This document shows positions 12,351 to 23,962 of a DNA stretch of 64,000 bases, piece after piece. The stretch lies in assembly GCF_031143425.1 (NCBI RefSeq), contig NC_090446.1:659515717-659579716 (forward strand). The letters run 5' to 3'. Made by a program: the position numbers and the translations under genes. The stretch comes from Pleurodeles waltl. Its lineage: Eukaryota; Chordata; Amphibia; Caudata; Salamandridae. Under the pieces are notes generated by a model. The model did no database searches, had not been told where the DNA came from, and saw only the letters and a program-made list of their open reading frames with translations. The first letter of the stretch is position 1. Every line of letters begins with the position of its first letter.

Positions 12351-13272
12351 CTAGTGGACTGCTTGGGGTCTTACTTGGTACTGGTGAGACGGGGTGGAAG
12401 GGATATCCAGCTTGGACAGTAACTGGGCCACTGAAAGTAAAGCCTCATCTGTAGCATCATGAAAAACTGTTGGCTGGCCCTGAGCTGAAAGTGGTGGCTG
12501 CGCCAGGTGCATGGAAAACACAGACTGGGCCTGAGGGGGTGGAGCTGGGGAAGTCGCCATGGAAAGAGATGTTATGTTCTGAGTTTGAGCAGCAGTAGAA
12601 AGTAAAGGCTGAACGGTGACATCATGGGAAACTGATGGCTGGCTCCGGGCTGGAAAGTGTGGCTGGACTGGGTGCATGCAAAATCCAGACAGGGCCGGAG
12701 GGAGCGCACAATGGGTGCAGTTCCCCTGGAATAGGTGAGGACAAGGCCGATAGCGGCTGCCTAATATCTGCCAAGATGGTACTGAGGCCCTGTGTATCTG
12801 CTGGAGGTACACTCTAATGCTCTAGAAGGCACCCTACCAAGGAGGGGTTAAAATTAGTTTGAGGTGAAGGACCCCCTAGAGGACACCTGCAATCACTCGT
12901 CCCTGGCGGAGATCCTCTAGGGGCGCGTGATTGTGATATTTCAGCAAGAGCACCGAGGATAGGAGCGTCAGATGGAACAGTGGGCGTGGGTTGCTGCACT
13001 GACACAGGTAACCCTCCTGCAGAAAGGGAATGGGATTGTTTCTAAGCTCTGCACTTGACTGATAGGAAAGCAGCACAGGGAGGCACATGAGACTGCCTAG
13101 GATTGTCACCAACAACCCTGGCTTCTTCTTTCTCTGACTCAGAGCCCGAGCTCTCAGAACATCCCTCGCCCAACTTTGCCAAAACGAATTTCAACAATTG
13201 GGACAATTCAGGGTCCCTGCCTTTCCTCTTACCTAACTTATTTTTCCCAGAAGCCATGACATAGAGAGGCAA
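12351..13272 (-). pseudogene. Gag-like or ORF1-like remnant, probably DIRS-associated
   Basis: A minus-strand frame opens near 13257 with a Lys-rich start (MASGKNKLGKRKGRD) followed by an acidic Ser/Glu stretch. After frame changes it continues to 12351 as a Pro/Gln/Ser-rich region. Part of that region is internally duplicated: two related blocks about 157 bp apart contain MHPVQPHFPARSQPSVSHD and MHLAQPPLSAQGQPTVFHD. A basic N-terminus with low-complexity body fits the ORF1 of DIRS-like elements, and DIRS reverse transcriptase lies 2.4 kb to the right on the same strand. No diagnostic motif was found, so the assignment rests on context. Confidence 0.35.
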
Positions 13273-13659
13273 GTAATATCCTAGGTTAGCCTTAAATCAA
13301 AATTATAAATCCACGGACAATTACGTATGCACTACTGAAATACACCACAGTAACACAACAAAGCTCTCTTCCCTCCAAATGCCCACACTTAGCCACAATT
13401 CCTGGTCCACGTACCTAAGCCCGGGCTGGAGCCAAAGTCAGTTGCAGCTGTTAAAATGACCTGAGCAGCCCCGTCAAGGTCAGGAAGGTAGGGCAGGGAT
13501 GGCACTACCGGGGCAAGTGAAATGTACAGTAAGGGAATGCTAGGGTTGAAGGGGAGACCCAAGAGGAATTTCTATGACTTACTAATAAAGGGCTAGCGAC
13601 TGTTATTCTATTATTGATGCCAACAATGTGTGCAGGAAGCTGACCTACACAGGGCCTAC

Positions 13660-15400
13660 ACAAGGTGGTGTTAGCTCCTTTCAATGGATCCAGGATTTAC
13701 AGGTAAATGCAGAAGCCTTGAACCATACCGTGGCTCTAATGTAGCTACTAGATCCCAGACGGCCTCTAACAGTATGAACGGCTGCTGTGGAGATCCAACA
13801 GAGGAGGGAGAAAATGTTCTCACAAGGGAAGGTTGATAGCATGACCTGTTAGAGGCAAAAGAGCAGGAGAACCTGCTGCTTACCACGCACATTATAAAGA
13901 ACGCTGAAGTCAGCTGAGGGGCTGATGGAAATGTAAGCAGCGACGCACAGACCTGCAGCTTGGTGGCAAGGGGCAGAAAGGAACCAGCCTGCGTAATATA
14001 AATGCTATTGTCATGTAACATGTATCTTGGCTTGGGGAAAGAATAAAATAATCTCTTACTTAGAAAGCACTTTTATCCAAACAGCTTTACAAAAGCATTA
14101 AAAGTATTTTGTATAAACAGCCCAAAGCTGATCAGAGGCTACTGGGCTACCCAAGGCTGATCAGGGGTGACACGGGTGCCCAAGGCTGGTGAGCGGCGAC
14201 ACGGGCGGAAAGCCACAAATAAAGGTTGATCCAGGCTTCAGACCGACACAGGTACCCAGGTTTGATGGGCGGCGAACACGGGTGCCGAAGGAAAGCCCCA
14301 AGCGAAGGTTGTTCCGGGCTGCACAGGTGCCCAAGGCTGGAGATCGGTGACCCATGTCAGGTCCGACTCCTACGACGCCGCTGATCACTGCTCCAACCAC
14401 TGACGCCACATCCACAAAAAAGGCAGAGATCTGGTCCGGGGGGGGTACTTAAGTACCCACCAACAGACGTGGTGCCGGTGGCCGGAAGTGACACGTCCCC
14501 TGCACAATTCTCAGCTTTCTTCAGCTCTCTCACCTTGTGAGGCGAGAGGGTGGAAGTACATGGCCAGCTATTGCTAGACTGGCGCATAGGGCCGGGCCAT
14601 GGAGGCTGTAGGTCCTAAGCGCCGCGCCGCGCCACCCCAACTGGGGCAGCGCTCAGTCAGAAACTTCTAAAAAGAGACGCACAAGACTTGAGAGTCTCAG
14701 CAGTCACCTTGCATTTGAGATGGTATATATGCCACTCCCATCAGAACTGTGCTTTGCTAGGCAATTGGCGATTTAACAGAAAGCATCAAATGCATCTGAA
14801 GGAGAACCTACCTGAGAAGTCCTTCATTACAGTGCTTGGTCTTAATTGCTGGAACAACGTCGAAGTCCTGCTCTCAAATGCCAGTTGGGGCTCCTGCAAT
14901 CTACCTGAAAAAAAAGAGAAACAATAGATAAGTGAGTGATCGGTACAAATTAATGATGTGCACTTATGTTCAGTAGAACATTCAGAAACTTGAATCCACA
15001 GTTGACTTGATGTGATGGTAACTCTTGGAAAATCTGTGCAACTGTAATTTTTTTAACTTTTGAACTGTCACAAAGGCAATAGGGAATCTTTAAGGGGTCG
15101 GAGTGCAGCTCCTGTTTTAAAGAAAAACCCTGACACAACTTAAGACTGCTGAACATAAATATTTTGCAATATATCATAAGGCTAGAATGCTGTCAGTAAG
15201 CTATTGAATAACCACGAAAATTGGAGCCGGGTAAGAGAGGGGAAGCAAAGGCTGAAGGATAGTGTTTGATGATGATGATGAGAGATGATTGATAGTGATA
15301 GAGAAGCTATATGATCTTGTGTATCTAATTTCAGCACAACGCCTGAATTCTTCCTGCACATACAATAAGGGTGTGAGTAAAATAAGGGACAGTGCTCAGC
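13660..15400. other. Interval without recognised genes around the short repeats
   Basis: Apart from the degenerate repeats at 14120-14390 and a GC-rich patch near 14600-14640 (CGCCGCGCCGCGCC), no gene was recognised. It may be the untranslated end of the DIRS-like copy to its right. Confidence 0.3.
14120..14390. repeat. Degenerate short tandem repeats (GGTGCCCAAGGCTG-type)
   Basis: Units resembling CCCAAGGCTGRTCRGGGGTGACACGG recur at about 14120, 14150, 14178, 14250 and 14325 with many substitutions and uneven spacing. Such repeats are plausible in the non-coding end of a retroelement, but the parent was not identified. Confidence 0.4.
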
Positions 15401-15639
15401 CAGGGGTTGCCAGTTTATTATTTTATTCTATTCCCACATTCCCTTGGGTGTTCCACAGAAGTGAGTAGGAATTAGTGCTCACGTCTTGGACCACTGAGGG
15501 GAGTGATGAGACAGCTTTTTGCATCGCTTCTGCTGTGCTGATTATACAGGTTAGTACTGATCTGATCATCCAGTGGTTCTGACAGATGGATCTGGAAGAG
15601 GGGTGATCCATGTGTATGATGTGCAGTGCCAAGTTCAAA

Positions 15640-16900
15640 TGTCTTACCAACACCTAGAGTTGGCGCAATGTCACCTTTCTAGCTCCCAACCACAATTGGA
15701 TGGAATCCACTTTCTCCAGAGGAAGCTTACACTCCCCTGTAGAGTCCAACTCTGTCTCTAAGAATGTCAGGGACATGGTGGGGCCCCAGGTCTTCTCTTG
15801 TACCAGTAGTACCCCCACCTGCAGCCAGAGACTCTCCACAATTCAATGAAACCAAGGGACAAAGGGACAGAAAGTCATTTAAGTAGTGCAAGCCCCATGA
15901 AGAAACAATCTCCTTCTTGAAAAACAATCCAAAAGTGCTAAATTTCTCAAAATAAAAGCAGGACAGAACACCACATTGGTTCATTTGTTAAAGTAAAACA
16001 ATTCATCAAACTGGAAACCCAAAAGGTGGAAATCATTTGGGTGAACTGAAAATAGCCTAAAAAGTTGATTCAATGTCAGCCTAAGCCAAAAGGGTCCCTC
16101 AGCCCAAAGGTTAGAGATTAGAAACAGCCTTATCCAGCCAAGCATACTTCACAGAGCAAAAGGCCTGATCTATGGCTTTGCCACAGGGTTCCAAATGGGT
16201 TGGAATGGTTGTGAATGTGGAAAAAGTCACCTGACTCTTTTATGGACCTCGAGGAGAACACACAATATTATCCAGCAGGATGGCACCAAAGGGGCCCGCT
16301 AACCTCCCCAAATGCTTCCCCTTGTCCTCTGCACTGGAATCCTATGCCAAATCTAAAACCATTAAATGACAGCTGTGATGCCTGAATATTGTTGTAATTG
16401 TTCAATCACAGAATCAAAGCCTGCAAGTCAAATGGAGGGGAATGTGTTTTCAAACAGATGTTGTCCCTCACTGCTTTTGGGAACCAGTATCTCTTCCCTT
16501 CTTGAAACATTTGGATTCTGGGTTCAAATGCACTCGGCAAAAGGAATAATTGTGTTTGAAAGTGCATTTGCTCTGGGCATGCTACATATATGCCCAGCAT
16601 TTCCCTCTTCTTTATGCCCACTGTGGGAGGGGCAAAAGCATTGATGAGGAGCCCTTTGGCCTCCAACATCATATGCTGCAACCAGTCTTTAACATTAGAC
16701 TGGTCCCAAAAAGAGCTGTGAAAAGTGGCCTTCTTTCTCAGAAAGGCCCTGTTGTACTCCTAACAATTGAGACCAATCCCCTAATAAGAACACATAATTT
16801 TGTTCTGAGGTCATACCAGCCAATCTGCGGCCTCAGATCAGTACTGCCTGAAAAATTGTGCAACCTTTACCTAGCTCACTAAATTTTCCTCTGCCTTGGG
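15640..16900 (-). pseudogene. DIRS-like reverse transcriptase remnant
   Basis: On the minus strand the catalytic box at 15885-15874 reads HYLNDFL, where DIRS and related RTs have YLDDFL; the first aspartate of the pair has become Asn. It is followed by a GPTMSLTFLETELDS block and then by KVTLRQL (to about 15654). These match the LTFLGIELD and KVTLREL blocks typical of DIRS-type RTs. The two parts are in different frames, so there is a frameshift between 15850 and 15830. Upstream (16681-16406) an open frame probably holds the region before the RT, but no motif is clear. The copy is dead. Confidence 0.65.
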
Positions 16901-17034
16901 TTTGAGCTGCATATGTGACCATTCTGTAAAATGGGAGCTGGCCTTAGTATGTTTGCATCTTCGTCAGTCGGAGGCTCTACAATTAAGCCAAGGATCTCAA
17001 CAAAAGACCCTTTAATATTTTTTCTTTCATTTCC

Positions 17035-17841
17035 TCAGACATATGCAAGCCCTACTGATGTTTTCTGCACCAGTTCCTTGGCCACAATCTTCTGAACTGG
17101 AGCTGAACAGAATGCAAATTGCGAGATGGGAGAAGGCCCTCCACCTGACGTTTCCAACTGGGAACTAACGGGATGCCCTCCAACTCTACTCCTTCCAGTA
17201 CCACTCCAAGGCATCAATGCTGAACCAAGAGTAAGAGTGGTCCCTAACGTGAAGCTTGCCTGTGGCACAGACTGCAGTATCTGCTGCCCACTAGCCAAAT
17301 GCCCACCACCCCCAGTCAGGGCAGTTGACAACTCTCCTACTCTGAAATTTCATGAGGAAAGTCATGGCAGTACTTTTGCACAGTTAGCCACTAAAATAGG
17401 CTAAGATGCAGGGGACGCCATAACTTTCGGAGTACCACTACTACAGGGGTCCCCTATTGGTGGAAGAATAGTCCCACTCACTCCCAAGCAATTATTGCTA
17501 CCCTGGAAAATATTTTGGTAAATAAATAACCCTGATGCTTAGTCCACTGAGCGCTAGTCTGCTACCCTGCCCCTGTGCCCTTTCAGGTAATATGCTAGCT
17601 TTCACTGTACTGGCCCCCAAAACAGGCTGGTAAGGTCAGCGTGACCACTTGTCCCTGCTGAGCTCATCACCTTCCTGGATGTTTTTCCTGCAGTTGCGAA
17701 ACCAGCCTTCAGGGGTACCCCCATCTTCGTAAGCTGCTCTAGCACGTCCGCAGTAGTGGGCGAAGCACTAGGTTCCTCCTGAGCCATAAGTGCATGCTTC
17801 AATAATGCCAGCTGTTCCTCAACTGAGACCAACCTACCCAT
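17035..17841 (-). pseudogene. Gag-like remnant upstream of the DIRS RT
   Basis: Two minus-strand open frames (17841-17602 and 17331-17035) precede the DIRS-like RT in the same orientation. The first starts with a helical EEQLALLKHALMAQEE stretch and becomes Ser/Thr-rich; the second is Gly/Ser/Pro-rich. Position and composition fit an ORF1 (gag-like) region. No zinc knuckle or other diagnostic motif is visible. Confidence 0.3.
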
Positions 17842-17849
17842 GTCTCATT

Positions 17850-20800
17850 CCATGTTGGCATCCCTACTGGTGCGGTTCGCTGCCTTTTGGTTGCCTTGGG
17901 ACGCATACCTACTGACCTGACTGACCACCACTTAAAGATCAAGCTCCAGCCAAAACAAATAGGCAAAACAATGCTTTTCCTCCCTAAAGAACCACAAGGG
18001 CACCCGCTAGTTAGGCGAGGAAATATTCCCTGAAACTTATATCTCCTTGTCCAAACACATATGCACCCCCAAAACCTTAAAGAAATAAAATTAAAAGAAA
18101 CAATCTACCGCTCCAGAAATAAACAACCGCCTATTCACCATTTCTGCATAGGCGGCAGCACTCTGACTCCTATCTATCTATAGTGAGCAATTCTAAGTGC
18201 ATGAGTACGTTAAAAACATACATTGACATTGTACAGTCTTCGCAATGTATGTTTCATCTAACCAATAACGGGCCTCGAAACCGTCAGAACTTGTATATCT
18301 AGACTAGTAGAGCCTTTCGTTGCACTTATTTATTGTGGACATTATTATATCTCTTCGCTTTTTTTGGAAAGAAATGTGTTTTTCAGGACCTCTCATCAAA
18401 GTGGGTGGTATAATTTTGTAGGTGTGTCATGGGGACGTACAGGCGATTGGGAATAATCCCGTATTTAAGGACAGGCACTAATGTCTAGCTGTATTATTAG
18501 GCACATTGCATTTGGCTTCAAAACAAAGAATTAAACATTTCCAATTTTCTTTCAGAGCAGCCAATCGCATGGTGGCTTTCCCTTTGCATTCTGGTAGTTG
18601 TAGTCTTCAATCTGTAGTAGTAAGAATGTACAAGAATCATCCTGGAAGGAGAAAACGGGACTACCAGAACTACTTGACGCCCTATGGAGCACTATAAACT
18701 CTCTCTCTCCAAAACCGTAAAAGGTCCCTTTGTTCCCAGAACCGCAACGTCCCGAAGAAAAGAGAGCTTTATTTGTCCTCTTGCAAAATTGATGGAGAAA
18801 AGGCAATAAAGAGCAGGAATCCATGTCGAATTTCCTGCTAAACAGTCTTCAGAAAAGCTGCTGCAATTAGTCGAATGACTTCTAATTAGGCTTTCAAAAG
18901 CACATCATGTCTTTACTTCTGAGAGTTCAGGGCGGGGAAAAGAGGTGGAGCAGAGGAGGGGGCAGTGCCCCACCCTTGACTTTAATAGCAACTCTAAGGC
19001 AAAGCACAGCAAGAGGCGCCTCCACCGGATTAATTAGAGCTTCCTCAAATAGGAGTGGGAGGGGCCTCGCTCTGTGAAAAAGACACCCCCAGCATGTAGT
19101 TTTGTCTGTAATTGTGTCTATAACAAATCTATAGGGAGGGGGCCCTTTGATGCTGGCTGTCATTCAACTGGGTAGGGCTCTTTAATGAAATAAGGCGAAG
19201 GTAAATTACCACCTTTGAAGTGTGTTTTTTTAATGTGCTGTCAGAAGCTCTTGCTTCATAGTCTTAAAACTGGAACATCAAGACATCAAAGCACGTGATT
19301 AATAGGCAGCACTATTCATGTGTTTCTGCCTCTGAGGCAGGCCTGCCTTGCTTATTGTCGCTGACTAATTTACGCCTTGCGCGCACTTGTTGTTACTAGT
19401 CATCCTGCCAGGAGGCAAAGGGAAGTGACGGTGTACACGAGAACTCCAGTGAGCAGACCAGAAGATTCAAGAATAAACAGGACCCGATCAAAGGGAAAAA
19501 AGTTTCTACTTTACGTTAGTCCCACAGTGGCTAATTTGCGAAAGAATAGGTGTGGGGCTCAAAATGTTGCTCTGAATCCCACAAAAAGCACTATTGAATA
19601 TAGGGGGCGACGAACACCAAGGATATGTAGTTTTGATATCACCTCATGCCCCGTTAATCTATCGCCCGGAAACAATCAATCGCACCCCTGTAGATACTCA
19701 TTCTTTGCAGATTTTTACATTTGTCACTGCTGCTCTTCTCCCCCTCCTTATTTCCACTTTTGAGTTTTTCTCTCTCTTTCTTGCTCTGGGTCAAAGTTTG
19801 ATGAGGGAAAAAAGTTAGTCCCCAAAAATGTATACTGTTGGGCCCTACCTCCGACCACCTCCTCAAATTATGTTTTGGTGCTCCATTCTGTGGACCCAAT
19901 GACCAATAACTGGTGACAGATGTCCATTAACTTGCAGGATCTGAGCAGAAACAACAAAATGAGCTGCATTCTGGCTACTCAAATGTTGGCATAAGGCATA
20001 GATTCATGGAAAATGAGTAGTGTTACAGCGCTTAAAACTTAAAATATTTACACCTACGCACTTGTGTAAGATTGAGCCCCATTTGATCTGCAATTGCTCT
20101 GCCTACGTCTACAGCATCGACTCTGTTTTGCTTTAATGTTGTGCTGAGTCATGCATTTTGATTGTTCCAGAGTGTCTTTTTAAGATTTGTTTAGGTCCTG
20201 CCTACCAGACAGCACAGCTGTCTGATTGAAAAATGTCAAGAACTCATGATGGGTTTAAAGCCCATCCAGTGCTTACATGTGAGTGCATGTATTTTCCAGA
20301 AGTCTCTTGTGTGCTTCCTTCCCCCATGCTCTGTGTTCTATCCTAGCCTTGTGCTTCCTTAATCCCATTCTCCGCATTGCTTTCCCTGACCCATGTACTT
20401 CTCTTGCTCACTAGTATTAGGTGAGGTTCTCTCATGCTTGTTTGCCTCGTTGCAGTGTTACTTTCCCACACATGCAGCTCTTCCACTCCCCCAAATCCTC
20501 CCTTTTGCTCCCTGCCCCATCCTCTCCTCTATTGCCCTCACATCCATAGTTGAATTTTTTTAAGTAATTTTTTTTTTAATGTGAAATTTGTTCAAAATGT
20601 TTAAAAAAGGGGAACTTTCATCATTTTGAAGGACTGCACATGCATGGTCACAGAGATACATTTATGATCATACAAGATGATGTGGCTGACAGTGATGCAG
20701 TGTTGTGCCTCATATTGCCTTCTTTTGATCATGCTGTAGAGCATCAGCATTTTTGCAAAAGCTCTACATCATGATCAAAAGGCTTTGGCAGAGCCAAGGG

Positions 20801-20920
20801 TCTCAGAGGCGAAACCTATTGTCTTTGTCAATACTTGTTCAAATCTGTATTAGAAATGGGGTTTCAAGTTGGCAGTGGTTTTCACTCTGTCCATGTGGGG
20901 ACCCTCACTCTAGTCAGCGT
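17850..20920. other. Interval with mostly unrecognised sequence
   Basis: This holds a 12-bp inverted repeat (18214-18225 with 18243-18254), the promoter-like cluster near 18.6 kb, pyrimidine-rich DNA at 20300-20540 and AT runs near 20560. No coding domain was recognised; the open frame at 19377-19763 has no identifiable match. Confidence 0.35.
18556..18690. promoter_or_regulatory. Promoter-like cluster: CCAAT box plus ZNF143/STAF-like site
   Basis: GCCAATCGC near 18560 is a plausible NF-Y CCAAT box. About 30 bp on, 18582-18602 read on the minus strand gives ACTACAACTACCAGAATGC. This differs from the known vertebrate ZNF143/STAF consensus (ACTACAATTCCCAGAATGC) at two positions. A second related half (ACTACCAGAACTAC) lies near 18660 on the plus strand. 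Such combinations mark many vertebrate housekeeping promoters. No downstream coding exon was recognised, so this is only a candidate. Confidence 0.3.
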
Positions 20921-20924
20921 AAGG

Positions 20925-22850
20925 GAGCCACATAGCTAAGATAAACCCTGCTCACCCTCTTAGTAGCTTGGCTAAAGCATTCAGGCTTATCTCGGTGGAA
21001 ATGTGTAAAGTATTTGTACACAAACACACAGTAACACAGTGAAAACACCACAAAAGTTCTCCACACCAGTTTAAAATAAAAGCCAATATTTATCTGAGTA
21101 AAACAAGACCAAAATGACAAAAATCTAACATATACAATTGAAGATTACATCTTTTTAAAGTGCTTAGAAACACAACAGCTCCATCTGGGGCTATCATAGC
21201 GTCTTGACAGAGTAATTCCCAACAATCCGACAACACCTGCAAGGGAGTGCAGGGCAGTCACGGAGTCTCATGGACGCCAGGTACAGTACCTTGGAAAACG
21301 ATGAGGAAACAAAGACGTTGCACAGAGTCTAGGAGAGCTGGTGCGGCATAGGTTCCTTACAGCTACCAGGGAGTTGAGGGGTCGGGTTCTTACTGCTAGG
21401 CAGGGGAGGTGAGGCATTGGTTCCTTATGGTGCAGGGGAGGTGATGCGGTGATAGTGGAGAGGCGTTGGATCCTCACGACCAGGCAGGGTCGATGAATCC
21501 AGCAGGTCAAGATGTGAGGCGTTGACTTTGCAGTGTCGGGCCACAGGTGCTGCGGCGGAGTCAGGTGTCATGGATGCTGGTGACACAGCACTCATGACTC
21601 ACGATGTGTTGGGACTTCAGAGGTGCTGCAGCAGCACTGGGCCTGTGTGCAGGTTGCAGTTGTTTCATTCGGCCGAGACCACAGCTTTGGTGCAGGTGGA
21701 AGCATGGAGTCCGAGAGTAGCACCGGTTCCAAAGTCACTCTGGAGTTTATGTGGTTAGTTTCTTCTTAGTTGTACCAGAAATCACTTCCAAGGGCCCAGG
21801 AACAACTGGATTTGGCACTACTTGGCAAGTGAGGACTCTCAGCAACACAGCCCAGGCACTGGTAGGTGAAGTCGTCAATGGCCCTGATACTTGTTAACAG
21901 AAGGCAAGCTCAATCCAAACCCTTGGAAAACCTTTGGAAGCAGGACCATCAGGATGTGCAGGGAATTCCTCAGCTCCCTTTCTGTGACTGTCTAGAGTGT
22001 ATTCACAAACAGTCTAACTGCCATCCTGACCCAGACGTGTATTCCACAGCCAGACAGAGGCACAAAATGGTTAAGCAAGAAAATACCCACTTTCTAAAAG
22101 TGGCATTTTCAAACTTACAATTTAAAAACAAATTCCACCAAAATATGTATTTTTAAATTGGGAGTTCAGAGACCTCAAACTCCCTATCTCTATCTGATCC
22201 CAATGGCAAATTACACTTCAAATATATTTAAAGGCAATCCCCGTGTTCACCTATCGGAGAGATAGTCCATGCAATAGAGAAAAACAAGTTTAGTGGTATT
22301 TCACTATCAGGACATGTAAATCACACCAGTACATATCCTACCTTCTAAATACACTGCACCCTGCTCATGGAGCTGTCTTTGGCCTACCTTAAGGGTGAGT
22401 TACATGCAGTAAAAGGGAAGGTTTGGGGCTGGCAAGTGGGTGCACTTGCCAGGTCGAAATGGCAGTTTAAAAATGCAAACACTGACACTGCAGCAGCAAG
22501 TCTGAGGCATGTTTGCACGGCTACTCATTTGGGTGGCGCAATCAGTGCTGCAGGGCCATTAGAACCATTTGATTTACTGTCCCTGGGCACACATAGTGCA
22601 CTTTACTAGGGATTTGCTAGTAGATCAAATATGACAATCATGGATAAACCAATTAACAATACAATTTTGACTGGGGGCACTTGCACTTTGGCACTGGTCA
22701 GCAGAGGTAAAGTTCCCAGAGTCCTAAAGCCAGCAAAAATGAAATGCAGCACACAGTCAAAAACAGGCAATCAGAGGCAAAACGTTTGGGGATACCCGTG
22801 CAATAAGGGCCATTCCCAACAGCATAGATTGACAGAACAGCTGCCTGCGG
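20925..22850 (-). mobile_element. Ty3/Gypsy-type LTR, minus strand
   Basis: The left part, read on the minus strand, has the salamander LTR 3' pattern (TACTTTACACATTT, then AAGCCTGAATGCTTTAGCCAAGCTACTAAG). The same pattern in diverged form closes the LTR at 46430-47869. The right part has the reverse-strand pattern containing CAGAGTCCTAAAGCCAGCAAAAA and GTTTGGGGATACCC, typical of newt Gypsy LTRs as I remember them. Between them, 21240-21540 contains degenerate GGAGGTGAGGCRTTGG-type repeats. No gag-pol is adjacent, so it looks like a solo or isolated LTR. Exact ends are uncertain. Confidence 0.6.
21340..21540. repeat. Degenerate short repeats within the LTR
   Basis: GGGGAGGTGAGGCATTGGTTCCTTA-like units recur with changes near 21400, 21425, 21455 and 21510. 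This is a minisatellite-like patch inside the LTR. Confidence 0.35.
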
Positions 22851-22859
22851 ACATATATG

Positions 22860-23479
22860 TACCAATGTTTTAATATACACATTGAGTAGGTTTCCATTCC
22901 ACCACTGGGAGAATTCAAACACATTTACAATTGCTCTTTTGCCTTATGCTGTTGCTAGTTTTGTGTATCATTCAACCTTCTATAGAGAGCTTGCTTTGCA
23001 ATTCATATGGATCTGGGTCTCAAAAGTGCACCCAGCAATTCTTTATCTCATAAATTAATTGTAAATGGCAAACAATCCTTTTGATAATTTGTTGGGCTTT
23101 TTTTAACCGTTTTTGTCAGGAGTTTGGTGCAAACCATCAATTCCACCAGCTTCACTATAACCATTACCATTGCTTCCTTTTCCGTCACCACCATCGTTGC
23201 CACCACCACCAAAGCATTTGTGTAAAATAGTATTTGCCAACTTAACCACAGTAAAACATTACCTTCTGGCTTTGCCAGATCTTGATGAATTCTGCTACTG
23301 ATTTGGCACCACTACACTCTCTTTAACATATTATGTAACACCCTTTTATTGAAGAAGACTTTCCTTCTTTCACAAATGATCCTCTGAGGACAAAGCCTAT
23401 GTAAAGTGGCAACTCGCCTGGGCTATACCTTCACTACTCAATCTGCCCTCTCTTTCAAAGGTGAAACAGATTTTAAGAC
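22860..23479. other. Unannotated AT-rich interval
   Basis: No feature was recognised apart from a CCA-type triplet patch near 23160-23215. Confidence 0.4.
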
Positions 23480-23482
23480 TTT

Positions 23483-23959
23483 GGGGGTCATTACGACATT
23501 GGCGGGCGGCTACCGCCGCCCGCCAAGCGGTAACCGGCGTGCGGCCGCCAATGCGGCCGCACTCCCACGGCCCCCATCACGACATTCCCGCTGAAATGAG
23601 GCCGCAACATAGGAGCCGGCTGTTGCGGCCGTGCGACGGGTGAAGTTGCTATGCAGACAGTGAAAAGCTGGCCGGGGCCCTGTTAGGGGGCCTCTGCACT
23701 GCCCATGCCTGTGGCATGGGCAGTGCAGGGGTCCCCAGGGGCCCCGGGACACCCCTTACCGCCAACCTCTTCCTGGCGGTACAAACCGCCAGAAACAGGC
23801 TGGCGGATTATCACCGGCGGGAAACCGCCTGCCCCGGTGGTGCGACCGCGGCGCTACCGCCACGGTCGTAATAGGCCAGGAAGCACCGCCAGCCTGTTGG
23901 CTGTGCTTCCGTCATTTTAGCCCTGGCGGTCTCGGACCGCCAGGGTCAAAATGACCCCC
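23483..23959. mobile_element. GC-rich Harbinger-type MITE (477 bp)
   Basis: The ends are inverted (GGGGGTCATT at the left, AATGACCCCC at the right) and flanked by identical TTT triplets (23480-23482 and 23960-23962), fitting a 3-bp Harbinger target duplication. It has no coding capacity. The interior is built of hairpins: 23539-23548 with 23553-23562 (10 bp perfect), 23691-23709 with 23713-23731 (18 of 19), and 23922-23931 with 23935-23944 (10 bp perfect). Its GGCGGT content resembles the subterminal DNA of the two large Harbinger elements, so those relatives could have mobilised it. Confidence 0.8.
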
Positions 23960-23962
23960 TTT

